From an uncultured Barnesiella sp. (GTDB lineage Bacteria > Bacteroidota > Bacteroidia > Bacteroidales > Barnesiellaceae), in the NCBI GenBank assembly GCA_944320015.1, contig CALUFO010000002.1:124001-188000 (forward strand): a stretch of 64,000 bases of DNA, written 5' to 3'. Within the stretch, counting starts at the first letter, position 1, and every line of letters begins with the position of its first letter. The translations under genes and the position numbers were made by a program. The notes under the pieces were generated by a model that was given only the letters and a program-made list of their open reading frames with translations, was not told the origin of the DNA and made no database searches. Shown here piece after piece: positions 49,013 through 57,478 of this stretch.

Positions 49013-49891
49013 TTATCCTCTTCGTTTGAAGAGATTCATCAGCGCAACCACAAAATCGTCATCAGTGGCAATCGTAGCCAAGTCGACTCGGCTTTTGCGC
49101 AACATGGCGAGCATTTTGTCCTGCCTGTTGTTCCACCAATCGGCATATCGGGCCCGCACATTCGCCGAAGAAGAATCGACCCACAATTCGGTTCCCCGCT
49201 CGGCGTCTTGCATCTTGATAAGCCCAACGTTGGGGAGTTGAGATTCCCGACGGTCATACACCTGTATCGCCACCAAATCGTGCCGACGATTGGCTATCGA
49301 CAACGCATTTTTATAATCATTCCCGTCGATAAAATCGGATATCAAGAATGTCGTGCATCGTTTCTTGATGGCGTTGGTCATGTATTCGAGAGCCAACCCG
49401 ATGTTCGTACCCGAGCTCTCGGGGGTGAAATCGATAAGTTCCCGAATGATATAAAGAATGTGTTTGCGGCCTTTCTTGGGGGGTATGAATTTTTCGATTC
49501 TATCCGAGAAGAATATCATGCCTATCTTGTCGTTGTTCTGTATCGCCGAGAAAGCGATTGTCGCCGCCACTTCGGCCATCATCTCGCGCTTGGCCTCGCC
49601 TACCGCTCCAAAATTACGGCTGGCCGAGACATCGACCAGCAGCATCACTGTAAGCTCGCGCTCTTCTTCAAACACTTTTACATAGGGCTTGTTGTAGCGG
49701 GCTGTCACGTTCCAGTCGATATCCCTCACATCGTCGCCATACTGATACTCCCGAACTTCGGAGAAGGCCATACCCCGGCCTTTAAAGGCCGAGTGGTACT
49801 GCCCCGCAAAGATATTGCGGGAAAGCCCTCTCGTCTTTATCTCGATATGACGAACTTTTTTTAGCAGTTCACTGGTTTCCATAAACGGCAA
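49013..49891 (-). CDS. DUF58 domain protein of the MoxR-bat operon
   Basis: A 292-residue cytoplasmic protein with the DUF58 signature FKGRGMAFSEVREYQYGDDVRDIDWNVTARYNKPYVKVFEEERE and a VWA-like core (LTVMLLVDVSASRNFG). There is no membrane helix. DUF58 proteins accompany MoxR ATPases and VWA proteins. It follows moxR by 13 bases. An alternative start three codons in (METSELLKK) is equally likely. Confidence 0.9.
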   Translation of the reverse strand: MPFMETSELLKKVRHIEIKTRGLSRNIFAGQYHSAFKGRGMAFSEVREYQYGDDVRDIDWNVTARYNKPYVKVFEEERELTVMLLVDVSASRNFGAVGEAKREMMAEVAATIAFSAIQNNDKIGMIFFSDRIEKFIPPKKGRKHILYIIRELIDFTPESSGTNIGLALEYMTNAIKKRCTTFLISDFIDGNDYKNALSIANRRHDLVAIQVYDRRESQLPNVGLIKMQDAERGTELWVDSSSANVRARYADWWNNRQDKMLAMLRKSRVDLATIATDDDFVVALMNLFKRRG

Positions 49892-49904
49892 TTCCCTATT
49901 TTAT

Positions 49905-50900
49905 TTAGGGTACTTCTACCTTATTAAGTATCTCGCTGATAATCTCTTCGGCAGTCATGTTGTTGGCCTCGGCCTCATAACTCAATCCGATACGATGGCG
50001 CAACACATCGTGACACACGGCGCGTACGTCCTCGGGAATCACATATCCCCGTTGTTTCAAGAAGGCATACGAACGGGCGGCCATAGCCAAGCTAATAGAG
50101 GCACGAGGCGAAGCTCCGAACGAAATCATCTCTTTCAATTCGCCCAGACCGTGATCTTGCGGGAAACGAGTGGCAAATACGATATCGACAATATAGCGCT
50201 CGATCTTCTCGTCGATATACACCTTTTGTACGATCTCACGAGCTTCTATAACTTCCGAAGGCTTCAATACCGGTTTTATATCGATTTTACGTCCGCTGAT
50301 ATTTTGGCGAATAATGAGTTTCTCCTCTTCTTTTTTGGGATACCCGATAACCACTTTCAACATAAAACGGTCTACCTGCGCCTCGGGCAACGGATAGGTA
50401 CCTTCCTGCTCGATGGGGTTTTGCGTAGCCATTACCAAGAAGGGATCGTCCAATTTGAAAGTTTGCTCGCCAATCGTCACTTGACGCTCTTGCATGGCCT
50501 CCAACAAAGCGCTTTGCACCTTGGCCGGAGCCCGGTTGATTTCATCGGCCAGAACAAAATTGGCAAAAATAGGGCCTTTCTTGATTTGGAATTGTTCTTT
50601 GGCTTGGCTATATACCATAGTACCTACCACATCGGCCGGCAGCAAATCGGGGGTAAACTGGATACGGCTATATTTCGAGTCGATGAGCGAGGCCAATGTC
50701 TTTATGGCCAACGTCTTTGCCAAACCCGGAACTCCTTCGAGCAAGATATGGCCGTTGGACAACAGCCCGATCATTAACGAGTCGACCAAATGTTTTTGAC
50801 CGACAATAACTTGATCCATACCTTGCGTGATCATATTCACAAACGAACTCTTGCTGGCAATCAGGTCGTTCAACTCCCGAATATCAACTGTTTCACTCAT
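49905..50900 (-). CDS. MoxR-family AAA+ ATPase
   Basis: A 331-residue chaperone-like ATPase. Walker A is GVPGLAKT (56-63), Walker B FVLADEINRAP, and the MoxR-specific segments QFTPDLLPADVVGT, NPIEQEGTYPLPEAQVDRFM and the lid with ASPRASISLA are present. MoxR proteins are thought to help VWA-domain partners mature or load metal. First gene of the nine-gene operon moxR, DUF58, DUF4381-like, batA, batB, batC, batD, batE, PAP2, with gaps of 4-39 bases throughout. Confidence 0.95.
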   Translation of the reverse strand: MSETVDIRELNDLIASKSSFVNMITQGMDQVIVGQKHLVDSLMIGLLSNGHILLEGVPGLAKTLAIKTLASLIDSKYSRIQFTPDLLPADVVGTMVYSQAKEQFQIKKGPIFANFVLADEINRAPAKVQSALLEAMQERQVTIGEQTFKLDDPFLVMATQNPIEQEGTYPLPEAQVDRFMLKVVIGYPKKEEEKLIIRQNISGRKIDIKPVLKPSEVIEAREIVQKVYIDEKIERYIVDIVFATRFPQDHGLGELKEMISFGASPRASISLAMAARSYAFLKQRGYVIPEDVRAVCHDVLRHRIGLSYEAEANNMTAEEIISEILNKVEVP

Positions 50901-50953
50901 ACGTTTTCGCTTTTTATATTTTTAATTTATACGTTTTTTTACTTTATCTATCG

Positions 50954-50961
50954 CAAAAATA
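50954..50961 (-). promoter_or_regulatory. -7 promoter box of the moxR-bat operon
   Basis: TATTTTTG on the minus strand fits TAnnTTTG, 54 bases before the moxR start. No matching -33 TTG was found at 19-21 bases. Confidence 0.5.
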
Positions 50962-51017
50962 GCCATATGAAGGTTCTATATCGCTCCTATTGCGTTAAAA
51001 ATGGCTAACCATTTACT

Positions 51018-51058
51018 TAAAAAAGGCTAAGTCGCTAACCAATCGGTCAACGACTCAG
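51018..51058 (-). terminator. Terminator of the HU / HU-LysM gene pair
   Basis: On the minus strand CTGAGTCGTTGACC (51058-51045) pairs with GGTTAGCGACTTAG (51040-51027), 14 bp with three G-T pairs, loop of four, followed by a T run (A run 51018-51024). It lies 10 bases after the stop. Confidence 0.9.
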
Positions 51059-51068
51059 ACAATTTGTT

Positions 51069-52277
51069 TCATTCATATCGGCTCTGTATCTGTGCGGCCA
51101 GTGCTTTTGCCCTATCTACCGAAGTCTTATTGTTGGCGTCGATACCATATTTGGCCGCGTCGGGTATTGTCAATCGGGTACCTATGGGTATTTGATTGGG
51201 GTTTTTGATTGTCCCTTTATTCTCTTCATAGATATAGACCCAAAACGCTTTGTGCCCAAAATGTTTAAGAGCCAATGTCGTTAAAAACACTCCCGATCGA
51301 ATGGTTTCCTCCACCGGTTCGACTGTGGGAACCGGCTTTACCGCTTCGGGCTGTGAAGCCGCGACATCGGAGGCTTGTTCGGCAACGAGCGTTTCTGCTC
51401 CTGCCGTCGGCATAACCGTAGTCGTATCGTTTTGCTCCGATAGAACAACCGGCTCGCTACTTTTGTTCACCTCTTGCCCGACGGCCGATTGACGGCTCAA
51501 CGATAAGGTATATTCTCCTATTTTCAGAATATTGGCCGAATCGCTACCCTTCCCGGACCAAATGAAATAGCCGATCATACAAACCAAAACGACGGCGCCC
51601 AGCGAGGCGAGAACTCCCCACCAAAAAGCCCGGCGGGAAGTCGATTTCTGGAAATAAATTTCATTTTCATCATCGGTCGAATCATCGGGAGTATTCTCGA
51701 CAGGCTCGGGTTGCGGCTCGGGTGTTGTTGTTTCATTTACGACAGGCTCTGCGTCTGTTTGTTCAGATACGGCTTTATCGGTATTGGGAGCAGCATCGGG
51801 CTGCTCTTGTCCGGTCTCGACTGCATCGGCAGCCGGGTTGACAATTGCCTCGGCCTCGGAATGCGAAACATCCGAGGGAAGTTCTTCGCAGGGTATATTC
51901 TCTTGCTCCTCGTGCGCATCGTTCCCGACAGCCATCATCTCGTCGGTCGAGACATGGTCATTGAGAATCTCAACCGAGAAACTCGAAAAGGGGGCGTTGA
52001 CAGCCTCCCGTAAAATTTTATCGGGGACAAACGACAATTTGTAATGCCCCGGTATCTCCACCGGTTCACCCGTTTGTACATTCACACTGCTGCGAGACTC
52101 CACCCATATCGGTTTAAAAAGTCCCAGGCCATTTATTTTCAATTCTTCACCCGACGAGATAACCTCGGTCGAAATCGTAAAGAATTCTTTTAAAAAAGCC
52201 TCGGCCTCTTTTTTTGTCACCCCCATTTTCGATGCGAGCAAGGAGACCAAATCGGGGAAAGATATCTTTTCGTTCAT
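51069..52277 (-). CDS. HU-like DNA-binding domain fused by a membrane helix to a LysM-like domain
   Basis: A 402-residue protein with a striking plan. Residues 1-92 are an HU/IHF-type domain (VSLLASKMGVTKKEAEAFLKEFF; VNVQTGEPVEIPGHYKLSFVPDK). Residues 105-210 are acidic and Pro/Glu-rich, probably unstructured. One membrane helix follows at 219-240 (WWGVLASLGAVVLVCMIGYF), preceded by positive residues (KSTSRR), which predicts the N-terminus inside. The outer part ends in a LysM-like unit (about 326-375; LTTLALKHFGHKAFWVYIY ... IPIGTRLTIPD). The HU domain would therefore face the nucleoid and the LysM the peptidoglycan. It overlaps the upstream HU gene by 4 bases. Related HU-SPOR or HU-LysM proteins exist in Bacteroidota as I recall; the role is unproven. 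Confidence 0.82.
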   Translation of the reverse strand: MNEKISFPDLVSLLASKMGVTKKEAEAFLKEFFTISTEVISSGEELKINGLGLFKPIWVESRSSVNVQTGEPVEIPGHYKLSFVPDKILREAVNAPFSSFSVEILNDHVSTDEMMAVGNDAHEEQENIPCEELPSDVSHSEAEAIVNPAADAVETGQEQPDAAPNTDKAVSEQTDAEPVVNETTTPEPQPEPVENTPDDSTDDENEIYFQKSTSRRAFWWGVLASLGAVVLVCMIGYFIWSGKGSDSANILKIGEYTLSLSRQSAVGQEVNKSSEPVVLSEQNDTTTVMPTAGAETLVAEQASDVAASQPEAVKPVPTVEPVEETIRSGVFLTTLALKHFGHKAFWVYIYEENKGTIKNPNQIPIGTRLTIPDAAKYGIDANNKTSVDRAKALAAQIQSRYE

Positions 52278-52561
52278 TTGGACGACAACATTTTAAGTTT
52301 GGTTTTAATAGCGCTTCCCGGCTTGAAGGCCAGTATCATTTTAGGGGGTACGAGCATCCGTTTACCCGACGCCGGATTCACAACGACCCGCTCCAACTTT
52401 TTTTTCGGCTCGAACGCTCCGAAGCCCTGAATCGACACAGAGTCCATCTGCGCACAACGCTCTTTCATGATTTGGAGAAACGCCGACATATACCGGTCGA
52501 CCTCTCCTCTGTCTTTGCCCAATCGGGTTTGCAACTGTTCCAAAAAAGATTTGTGATCCAT
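52274..52561 (-). CDS. HU family DNA-binding protein
   Basis: A 95-residue nucleoid protein with the HU/IHF fold: an N-terminal helical pair (FLEQLQTRLGKDRGEVDRYMSAFLQIMKE), the beta arm with the DNA-intercalating turn (VVNPASGKRMLVPPKMILAFKPG) and a basic C-terminus. The sequence around the arm (NPASGK rather than NPQTGE) is a variant form. The stop overlaps the start of the membrane-linked HU gene (ATGA), so equimolar translation or a heterodimer with that protein's HU domain is plausible. Confidence 0.92.
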   Translation of the reverse strand: MDHKSFLEQLQTRLGKDRGEVDRYMSAFLQIMKERCAQMDSVSIQGFGAFEPKKKLERVVVNPASGKRMLVPPKMILAFKPGSAIKTKLKMLSSK

Positions 52562-52608
52562 GCCCTTTTATTTTTCTATTCCCCTCACCGGGGCTTATTG
52601 TCTATGTG

Positions 52609-52616
52609 CAAATTTA
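52609..52616 (-). promoter_or_regulatory. -7 promoter box of the HU pair
   Basis: TAAATTTG on the minus strand fits TAnnTTTG, 48 bases before the HU start. The leader between them holds a small stem CCCC-tcacc-GGGG (52581-52593) right before the start codon region. Confidence 0.5.
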
Positions 52617-52690
52617 GAAAAATTCTGTGGAATAATTGCACAAAACAACAGATTAATGCAACAATAAAACTTTTATATTTAGAATAAAAT

Positions 52691-52720
52691 TTGTATCTCC
52701 GCACATTCTCGCTATATTTG
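52691..52720 (+). promoter_or_regulatory. Promoter of ppk1
   Basis: TTG (52691-52693), 19 bases, TATATTTG (52713-52720): full consensus. It leaves a leader of about 110 bases before the ATG at 52835. Confidence 0.75.
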
Positions 52721-52834
52721 TAAATTATAGGAGACGGTTCGGCAAAGCCCAAATTCGAAAACTTGTTTTTTCTTTTGCTTTTGCCCACACTTTCACTATG
52801 ATTTACCGTTACTTAAATCTTTATATTGACGACT

Positions 52835-54934
52835 ATGGAAAAGACTCGGAAATATTTCAAACGAGATATAAGTTGGCTGTCTTTCAATTACCGGGTATTG
52901 ATGGAGGCTATGGACAAGACGGTTCCCTTGTTTGACCGCATTAAATTCCTATCGATATACCACTCCAATCAAGAAGAATTTTACCGGGTGAGGGTATCGG
53001 AGTACCACCAAATTTTGGCCGATACGTCCAAAGATGCCGAAGAAAAACGACAAGCCGAAGAGACATTGACCGCAATCAACCAAGAGGTAAACCGGCAAGT
53101 CGATATTTTCAACAAATTTTTCTTCAACGATATTATTCCCGAGCTCGAACAAAACGGTATGGTACTGTACCACCAAGAAAAAATCGAGGAGTGCCACCAA
53201 CAAGAAGTCCGCAATTTTTTCAAGGAGGAGATATTCCCCTTTTTACAACCGGTTTTGATTCTAAAGAACGACATAGTATCGTTCCTGCGTGACAATCGAT
53301 TGTATTTGGCTGTAAAGATGTATAAGAAGAGCGAACGCGACACCCCCGACCGCCAGCCGTTTTACGCTCAAATAAAGATTCCATTCAGCAAAGTGCCTCG
53401 CTTTATCAGTCTCACGCCCTATAACGGGAAACGTTATGTAATGTTTATCGATGATATGATCGCCTTGAACCTCGACATTGTTTTCCCGGGATTCGACATC
53501 GATTCGCACTATGCGATAAGGGTTTCGCGCGATGCCGACTTTTCCATCGAGGCCAAAGAGGGCGGCAATATTGTCGATGCCGTGCGCAAGCGGGTAAAAA
53601 AAAGAAAAATAGGAAATGCCAACCGTTTGGTCTACGATGGCAACATGCCTACGGATATGCGGGAATATATCTGCGAAGCCTACGACATACCCCACGACCA
53701 GTGTATCCGATCGGGGCGATACCTAAACTTGGAAGACCTTTCGAAATTGCCTAATCTCACGGGAAAAGTCTTGTCCGAAACCCTACCCCAACCTATGCGA
53801 TTGCCAATTTTCGACAATGCGACGTCGATGTTCGATGTGATTCGGCAACGCGATTTTTTGATACATTTCCCGTATCAGTCGTTTGACTACCTCACCCGAT
53901 TCCTCACCGAGGCTGCCGACGACCCGTCGGTGACCGATATAAAACTCACTCAGTACAGGGTAGCCGAAAACTCCGAAGTAATAGACCGCCTGTTATATGC
54001 AGCGCGAAAAGGGAAACAAGTCACTGTCTATGTAGAAATAAAGGCTCGGTTTGACGAAGAAAACAATATCATCACATCGGAATTGATGCGAGAATCGGGC
54101 ATTCGTGTCGTATATAGCACTCCCGGGTTGAAAGTCCATGCCAAAGCCCTCTTGATAAAATGCGCCACGACCGACGCCTCTCAACCACCGGCCTACGCCT
54201 TTTTGAGTACCGGCAATTTCAATGAAGATACGGCTAAAATCTATTCCGACATGGGCCTTTTTACCGTAAACCGCAATATTACAGGCGAATTGGATAAGTT
54301 GTTTTCTATCTTGGACGGTTCGTCTACCGACCGCTATTTCGGGACATTGCTGGTCGCCCAGTTCAATATGGTCGATGTTTTGAAGCAAAAAATACGGTTC
54401 GAGATAGAAGAAGCCCGTCAAGGGCGGAAAGCTCATATCATCTTAAAAATGAACGGGCTGCACGATACCGGCATGATCGACGCACTATACGACGCCAGTG
54501 AAGCGGGCGTGCAAATAGATTTGATCGTGAGGGGCATCAACTGTTTGGTGCCCGACCAGCCTTACAGTCGCAATATCCACACTGTGCGTATTATCGACTC
54601 GTATTTGGAGCATGCCCGCATTTGGTATTTTTATGCCGGAGGTCACGAAGACATTTACCTCTCGTCGGCCGATTGGATGCGAAGGAATCTGAATCGACGG
54701 ATAGAAACTGCGGTTCCCGTTTTCGACCAGCGAATTAAAAATGAAATTTTATCGATTCTGGAACTCCAACTGCATGACAATGTGAAAGCCTGTTACATAG
54801 ACGAAAACCTGAACAATCATTATATTCGCAACAATCTGCCCGAAATGAGATCCCAGCGTAGCTGTTTCAATTTGCTGAAAGAGTATTCCGTACCCGATAC
54901 ACCCGCAGGAATGCCCGAAATATTTATCAGTTGA
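52835..54934 (+). CDS. ppk1: Polyphosphate kinase 1
   Basis: A 699-residue enzyme that builds polyphosphate from ATP through a phosphohistidine. Domain order matches PPK1: N-terminal helical domain (YFKRDISWLSFNYRVLMEA, about 5-105), head domain, then two phospholipase-D-like C domains. The catalytic histidine lies in PGLKVHAKALLIK, with the partner segment LSTGNFNEDTAKIYSDMGLFT. I start at the ATG at 52835; a TTG three codons earlier is also open. The gene has its own promoter and no obvious partner (no ppx nearby). Confidence 0.95.
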   Translation: MEKTRKYFKRDISWLSFNYRVLMEAMDKTVPLFDRIKFLSIYHSNQEEFYRVRVSEYHQILADTSKDAEEKRQAEETLTAINQEVNRQVDIFNKFFFNDIIPELEQNGMVLYHQEKIEECHQQEVRNFFKEEIFPFLQPVLILKNDIVSFLRDNRLYLAVKMYKKSERDTPDRQPFYAQIKIPFSKVPRFISLTPYNGKRYVMFIDDMIALNLDIVFPGFDIDSHYAIRVSRDADFSIEAKEGGNIVDAVRKRVKKRKIGNANRLVYDGNMPTDMREYICEAYDIPHDQCIRSGRYLNLEDLSKLPNLTGKVLSETLPQPMRLPIFDNATSMFDVIRQRDFLIHFPYQSFDYLTRFLTEAADDPSVTDIKLTQYRVAENSEVIDRLLYAARKGKQVTVYVEIKARFDEENNIITSELMRESGIRVVYSTPGLKVHAKALLIKCATTDASQPPAYAFLSTGNFNEDTAKIYSDMGLFTVNRNITGELDKLFSILDGSSTDRYFGTLLVAQFNMVDVLKQKIRFEIEEARQGRKAHIILKMNGLHDTGMIDALYDASEAGVQIDLIVRGINCLVPDQPYSRNIHTVRIIDSYLEHARIWYFYAGGHEDIYLSSADWMRRNLNRRIETAVPVFDQRIKNEILSILELQLHDNVKACYIDENLNNHYIRNNLPEMRSQRSCFNLLKEYSVPDTPAGMPEIFIS

Positions 54935-54998
54935 TATTCCTATTAAAAAAATATGAGCGTATAACAAAATAAATAGTATCACCTAAATATTATTTTTA

Positions 54999-55006
54999 TA
55001 TTTTTG
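54999..55006 (+). promoter_or_regulatory. -7 promoter box of the coiled-coil barrel gene
   Basis: TATTTTTG, 36 bases before the start at 55042, fits the -7 consensus. The -33 half is not clear. Confidence 0.45.
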
Positions 55007-55041
55007 CTGAAAAATAGGATTCAACCCGAAAATATGGAACT

Positions 55042-55983
55042 ATGAAAAGAATTGTACTACTACTTCTCATCGGCATGTCGGTGTCTGCAATATCGGCACA
55101 GACTTTACGAAAACAGAACCAACTGTTGAAGGATTCTATCGGCGTGATGCAAAACGTCATCAACGAAAAGACGTCGGCCAATGCCATATTATCCCAAGAG
55201 AACAGCATCCTCAAAAATGAAAACGCCCTATTAAAATCCGGCAAAGACTCTCTCGACAACGAGCACAAGAGCCTCTTGGGGAAATACAAAACCTTGTCGG
55301 CCGAGAATGTCTCGCTGAAAGATTCGCTCTTTATTTACCGGGAAGAGAACAAAAAATTGAACGGGCAAGTAGACAGCCTCTATACAGAAGTGAACAATCT
55401 CAATGAGGAAATGCAACGCAAACTCGATTATATGGCCAAACAAGAAAAGATTTGGGGCAAGAGCAAATACTTTAATATTTCATACGGTATGCCTTCTTTG
55501 GATCGAGGCAACGGCACGGAAACTCTGAATAGCGATTTCGCTGTTTCTTTGTTGCGTGGAAAGACCTATTATTTACATAAGCAACCGCTCTTCGGTATGT
55601 TGAAATTTGGCTTGGACTGGACGTTCTTCGATTTGGCCGTGGCAAAATATACCGTAGAAGAGAATCCCTTTGAAGACGGCGGAGACATTTACAAAGGAGA
55701 AGTAGGTATGCAGTTTGGTCCCTCGATCACGGTAAACCCTGTCGATTTCTTAAAGGTAAACGTATATTTCCGTTATGACCCTTCATTCTCAATCGCATAC
55801 GATCAGAACAGCAATTTCTTGATGAACTATGGTTCCTACTTCAACACCGGTTTGGCCGTATCCTATAAAGTCATATCGCTCGGTGCCGAATATCGTTGGG
55901 GTTCGACCAGCTACACGGTTGACGACGAAGACCAAAACTGGAAAGTCTCGGGAACATATTTATACCTCAGTTTCCGATTCTAA
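55042..55983 (+). CDS. Outer-membrane barrel protein with a periplasmic coiled coil
   Basis: A 313-residue exported protein: signal peptide (about 1-20, ending SAISAQT), a long coiled coil (about 22-130, many Leu-Asn-Glu-Lys heptads such as LKNENALLKSGKDSLDNEHKSLLGKYKTL) and a C-terminal beta-barrel-like domain (about 145-313) with alternating strands ending YLYLSFRF. No named family recognised. The coiled coil probably spans the periplasm or forms a trimer or dimer below the barrel. Stand-alone gene with its own promoter box and terminator. Confidence 0.75.
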   Translation: MKRIVLLLLIGMSVSAISAQTLRKQNQLLKDSIGVMQNVINEKTSANAILSQENSILKNENALLKSGKDSLDNEHKSLLGKYKTLSAENVSLKDSLFIYREENKKLNGQVDSLYTEVNNLNEEMQRKLDYMAKQEKIWGKSKYFNISYGMPSLDRGNGTETLNSDFAVSLLRGKTYYLHKQPLFGMLKFGLDWTFFDLAVAKYTVEENPFEDGGDIYKGEVGMQFGPSITVNPVDFLKVNVYFRYDPSFSIAYDQNSNFLMNYGSYFNTGLAVSYKVISLGAEYRWGSTSYTVDDEDQNWKVSGTYLYLSFRF

Positions 55984-56002
55984 ATAGATACCCTTTATCG
56001 AT

Positions 56003-56037
56003 AAAAATACCCGGCCTCAAAGGGCATGGGTATTTTT
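56003..56037 (+). terminator. Terminator of the coiled-coil barrel gene
   Basis: AAAAATACCC (56003-56012) pairs with GGGTATTTTT (56028-56037), with an inner GCC/GGC stem and a T run at the end. It lies 20 bases after the stop. Confidence 0.88.
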
Positions 56038-56135
56038 TATCTTTATAAAATAGGAGTGTGACAACAAACATTTCGGCAGCTATGGCTGTTTTAATAGCAA
56101 TAGTTCCCTCTAAAATAAATATTTACTTTATAAAG

Positions 56136-57227
56136 ATGACAAAAATGAAAAAATGGATCTCCCTATGGGCCATTATCGCCATTGTCCCATTCTATGCCTC
56201 TCACTCAAATGCCTGTACGGGTATTACCTTGACGGCAAAAGACAATTCTAAAATACTCGCTCGCACCATCGAATGGGGTGGCAGCGATCTCAACAGCCAA
56301 TATGTGATTGTACCACGGGGCTATGAACAACAATCGTATGTGCCGGGAGGCGCTGTGAACGGTATGAGATTCACCGCCCGCTATGGTTATGTGGGGCTGG
56401 CGGTCGAACAGAAAGAGTTTGTGGCCGAGGGGTTGAACGAAGTCGGATTGTCGGCTGGCCTGTTTTATTTCCCCGGATACGGACAATACGAGAATTATAA
56501 TCCCTCGCTCAAAGAGTCGACTATTGCCGATTTACAATTGGTATCTTGGATATTGGGTAACTTCTCGACTGTCGACGACGCCGTAAAAGCTATTCAAGAT
56601 ATTCATGTCGTATCGATCGACCCGAGAGGCTCGACCGTCCATTGGAGAATCGCCGACGAGACGGGCAAGCAGGTCGTACTGGAAATTGTGAATGGCAAGC
56701 CCAATTTTTATGAGAACAAACTGGGCGTCCTCACCAACTCCCCCGGATTTGAATGGCAAATAACCAATCTGAACAATTATGTCAATCTATATCCCGGTGC
56801 CGCTACATCAAAGCCATTCGGCGCAATCAAGCTGGCTCCGTTCGGTGCCGGCAGCGGCTTCCTTGGGATTCCCGGCGATGTCACTCCCCCATCGAGATTT
56901 GTCCGCGCTGCGTTCTATCAAACCACAGCGCCACAACAAGATACAGGCATAGAGGCCGTCATTCAAAGTTTTCATATTTTGAACAATTTCGACATTCCTA
57001 TCGGTATAGAGTTCTCGACCGGCGAAACCCCTACCGATATACCGAGTGCCACTCAGTGGACTTCATCGGCCGACCTCACACACCGTACTATCTATTTTCA
57101 CACCATGTATAACAGCAATATTCGCTGCTTCGACTTGAAAACGATCGATTTTCAACGGGTGAAATACCAAGCCAAACCGCTCGACCCCGTAAAACAGCAA
57201 CCTATCGAAATTATACAAGTACAGTGA
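56136..57227 (+). CDS. Choloylglycine hydrolase / penicillin acylase family amidase
   Basis: A 363-residue exported Ntn-hydrolase that cleaves linear amides such as bile-salt conjugates, penicillin V or acyl-homoserine lactones. The signal peptide (about 1-26) ends SHSNA, leaving Cys27 as the new N-terminal nucleophile (CTGITLTAKD). Relative to Cys1, Arg17 is kept (LARTIEWG) but position 20, usually Asp, is Glu. The NEVGLSAGLFYF, LTNSPGFEWQ (Asn175 equivalent) and SRFVRAAF (Arg228 equivalent) segments are present. I chose the ATG at 56136 (or MKK at 56145) because a signal peptide follows; the frame is open to a GTG at 56058. Substrate cannot be told from sequence alone. Confidence 0.87.
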   Translation: MTKMKKWISLWAIIAIVPFYASHSNACTGITLTAKDNSKILARTIEWGGSDLNSQYVIVPRGYEQQSYVPGGAVNGMRFTARYGYVGLAVEQKEFVAEGLNEVGLSAGLFYFPGYGQYENYNPSLKESTIADLQLVSWILGNFSTVDDAVKAIQDIHVVSIDPRGSTVHWRIADETGKQVVLEIVNGKPNFYENKLGVLTNSPGFEWQITNLNNYVNLYPGAATSKPFGAIKLAPFGAGSGFLGIPGDVTPPSRFVRAAFYQTTAPQQDTGIEAVIQSFHILNNFDIPIGIEFSTGETPTDIPSATQWTSSADLTHRTIYFHTMYNSNIRCFDLKTIDFQRVKYQAKPLDPVKQQPIEIIQVQ

Positions 57228-57275
57228 CCCTTTTAAACTCCTCCCCTACGTTTTTCAGCAAACGGCAAGGCGGTA

Positions 57276-57347
57276 TTTAAACTCCTCCTCTGTGTTTTCT
57301 GCAAGAAAATATAGGGGAGGTGGCACGCAGTGACGGAGGGGTTTAAA
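57276..57347 (+). repeat. Palindromic intergenic element, copy A
   Basis: Ends TTTAAACTCCTCC and GGAGGGGTTTAAA pair with one T-G pair. Inside are CTCTGTG, then stem TTTTCT / AGAAAA around GCA (57295-57309), TATAGGGGAGG, and a second stem with CAC-GCA-GTG core (57324-57332). Same family as copies B, C and D on the other side of the LRR gene, in opposite orientation to B and D. Confidence 0.8.
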
Positions 57348-57420
57348 TGCTTTTATACTCAATACTTTAATTCTTAACGGAAGGGTTTAAAAATGATAGA
57401 TTTCGAATAGGAGTTTAATT

Positions 57421-57452
57421 AAAAAAAAAGCGGCAGGTTGTCGCCCTGCCGC
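57421..57452 (-). terminator. Terminator of the LRR surface-protein gene
   Basis: GCGGCAGG (57430-57437) pairs perfectly with CCTGCCGC (57445-57452) around 7 bases; on the minus strand a run of nine T follows (A run 57421-57429). It lies 27 bases after the stop. Confidence 0.93.
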
Positions 57453-57478
57453 CCATACAATTTACCTAAAAAGAGGCT

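Larger units (their letters stand above)
57228..57478. other. Intergenic repeat block right of the amidase gene
   Basis: No gene. TTTAAA marks recur at 57232, 57276, 57342 and 57386; taking unit ends, the steps are 44, 66 (the full palindromic element) and 44 bases. It contains palindromic element A (57276-57347), a 44-base half unit before it with its own stem (CGTTT with AAACG, 57249-57263), another after it, and the terminator of the LRR gene. Confidence 0.7.
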
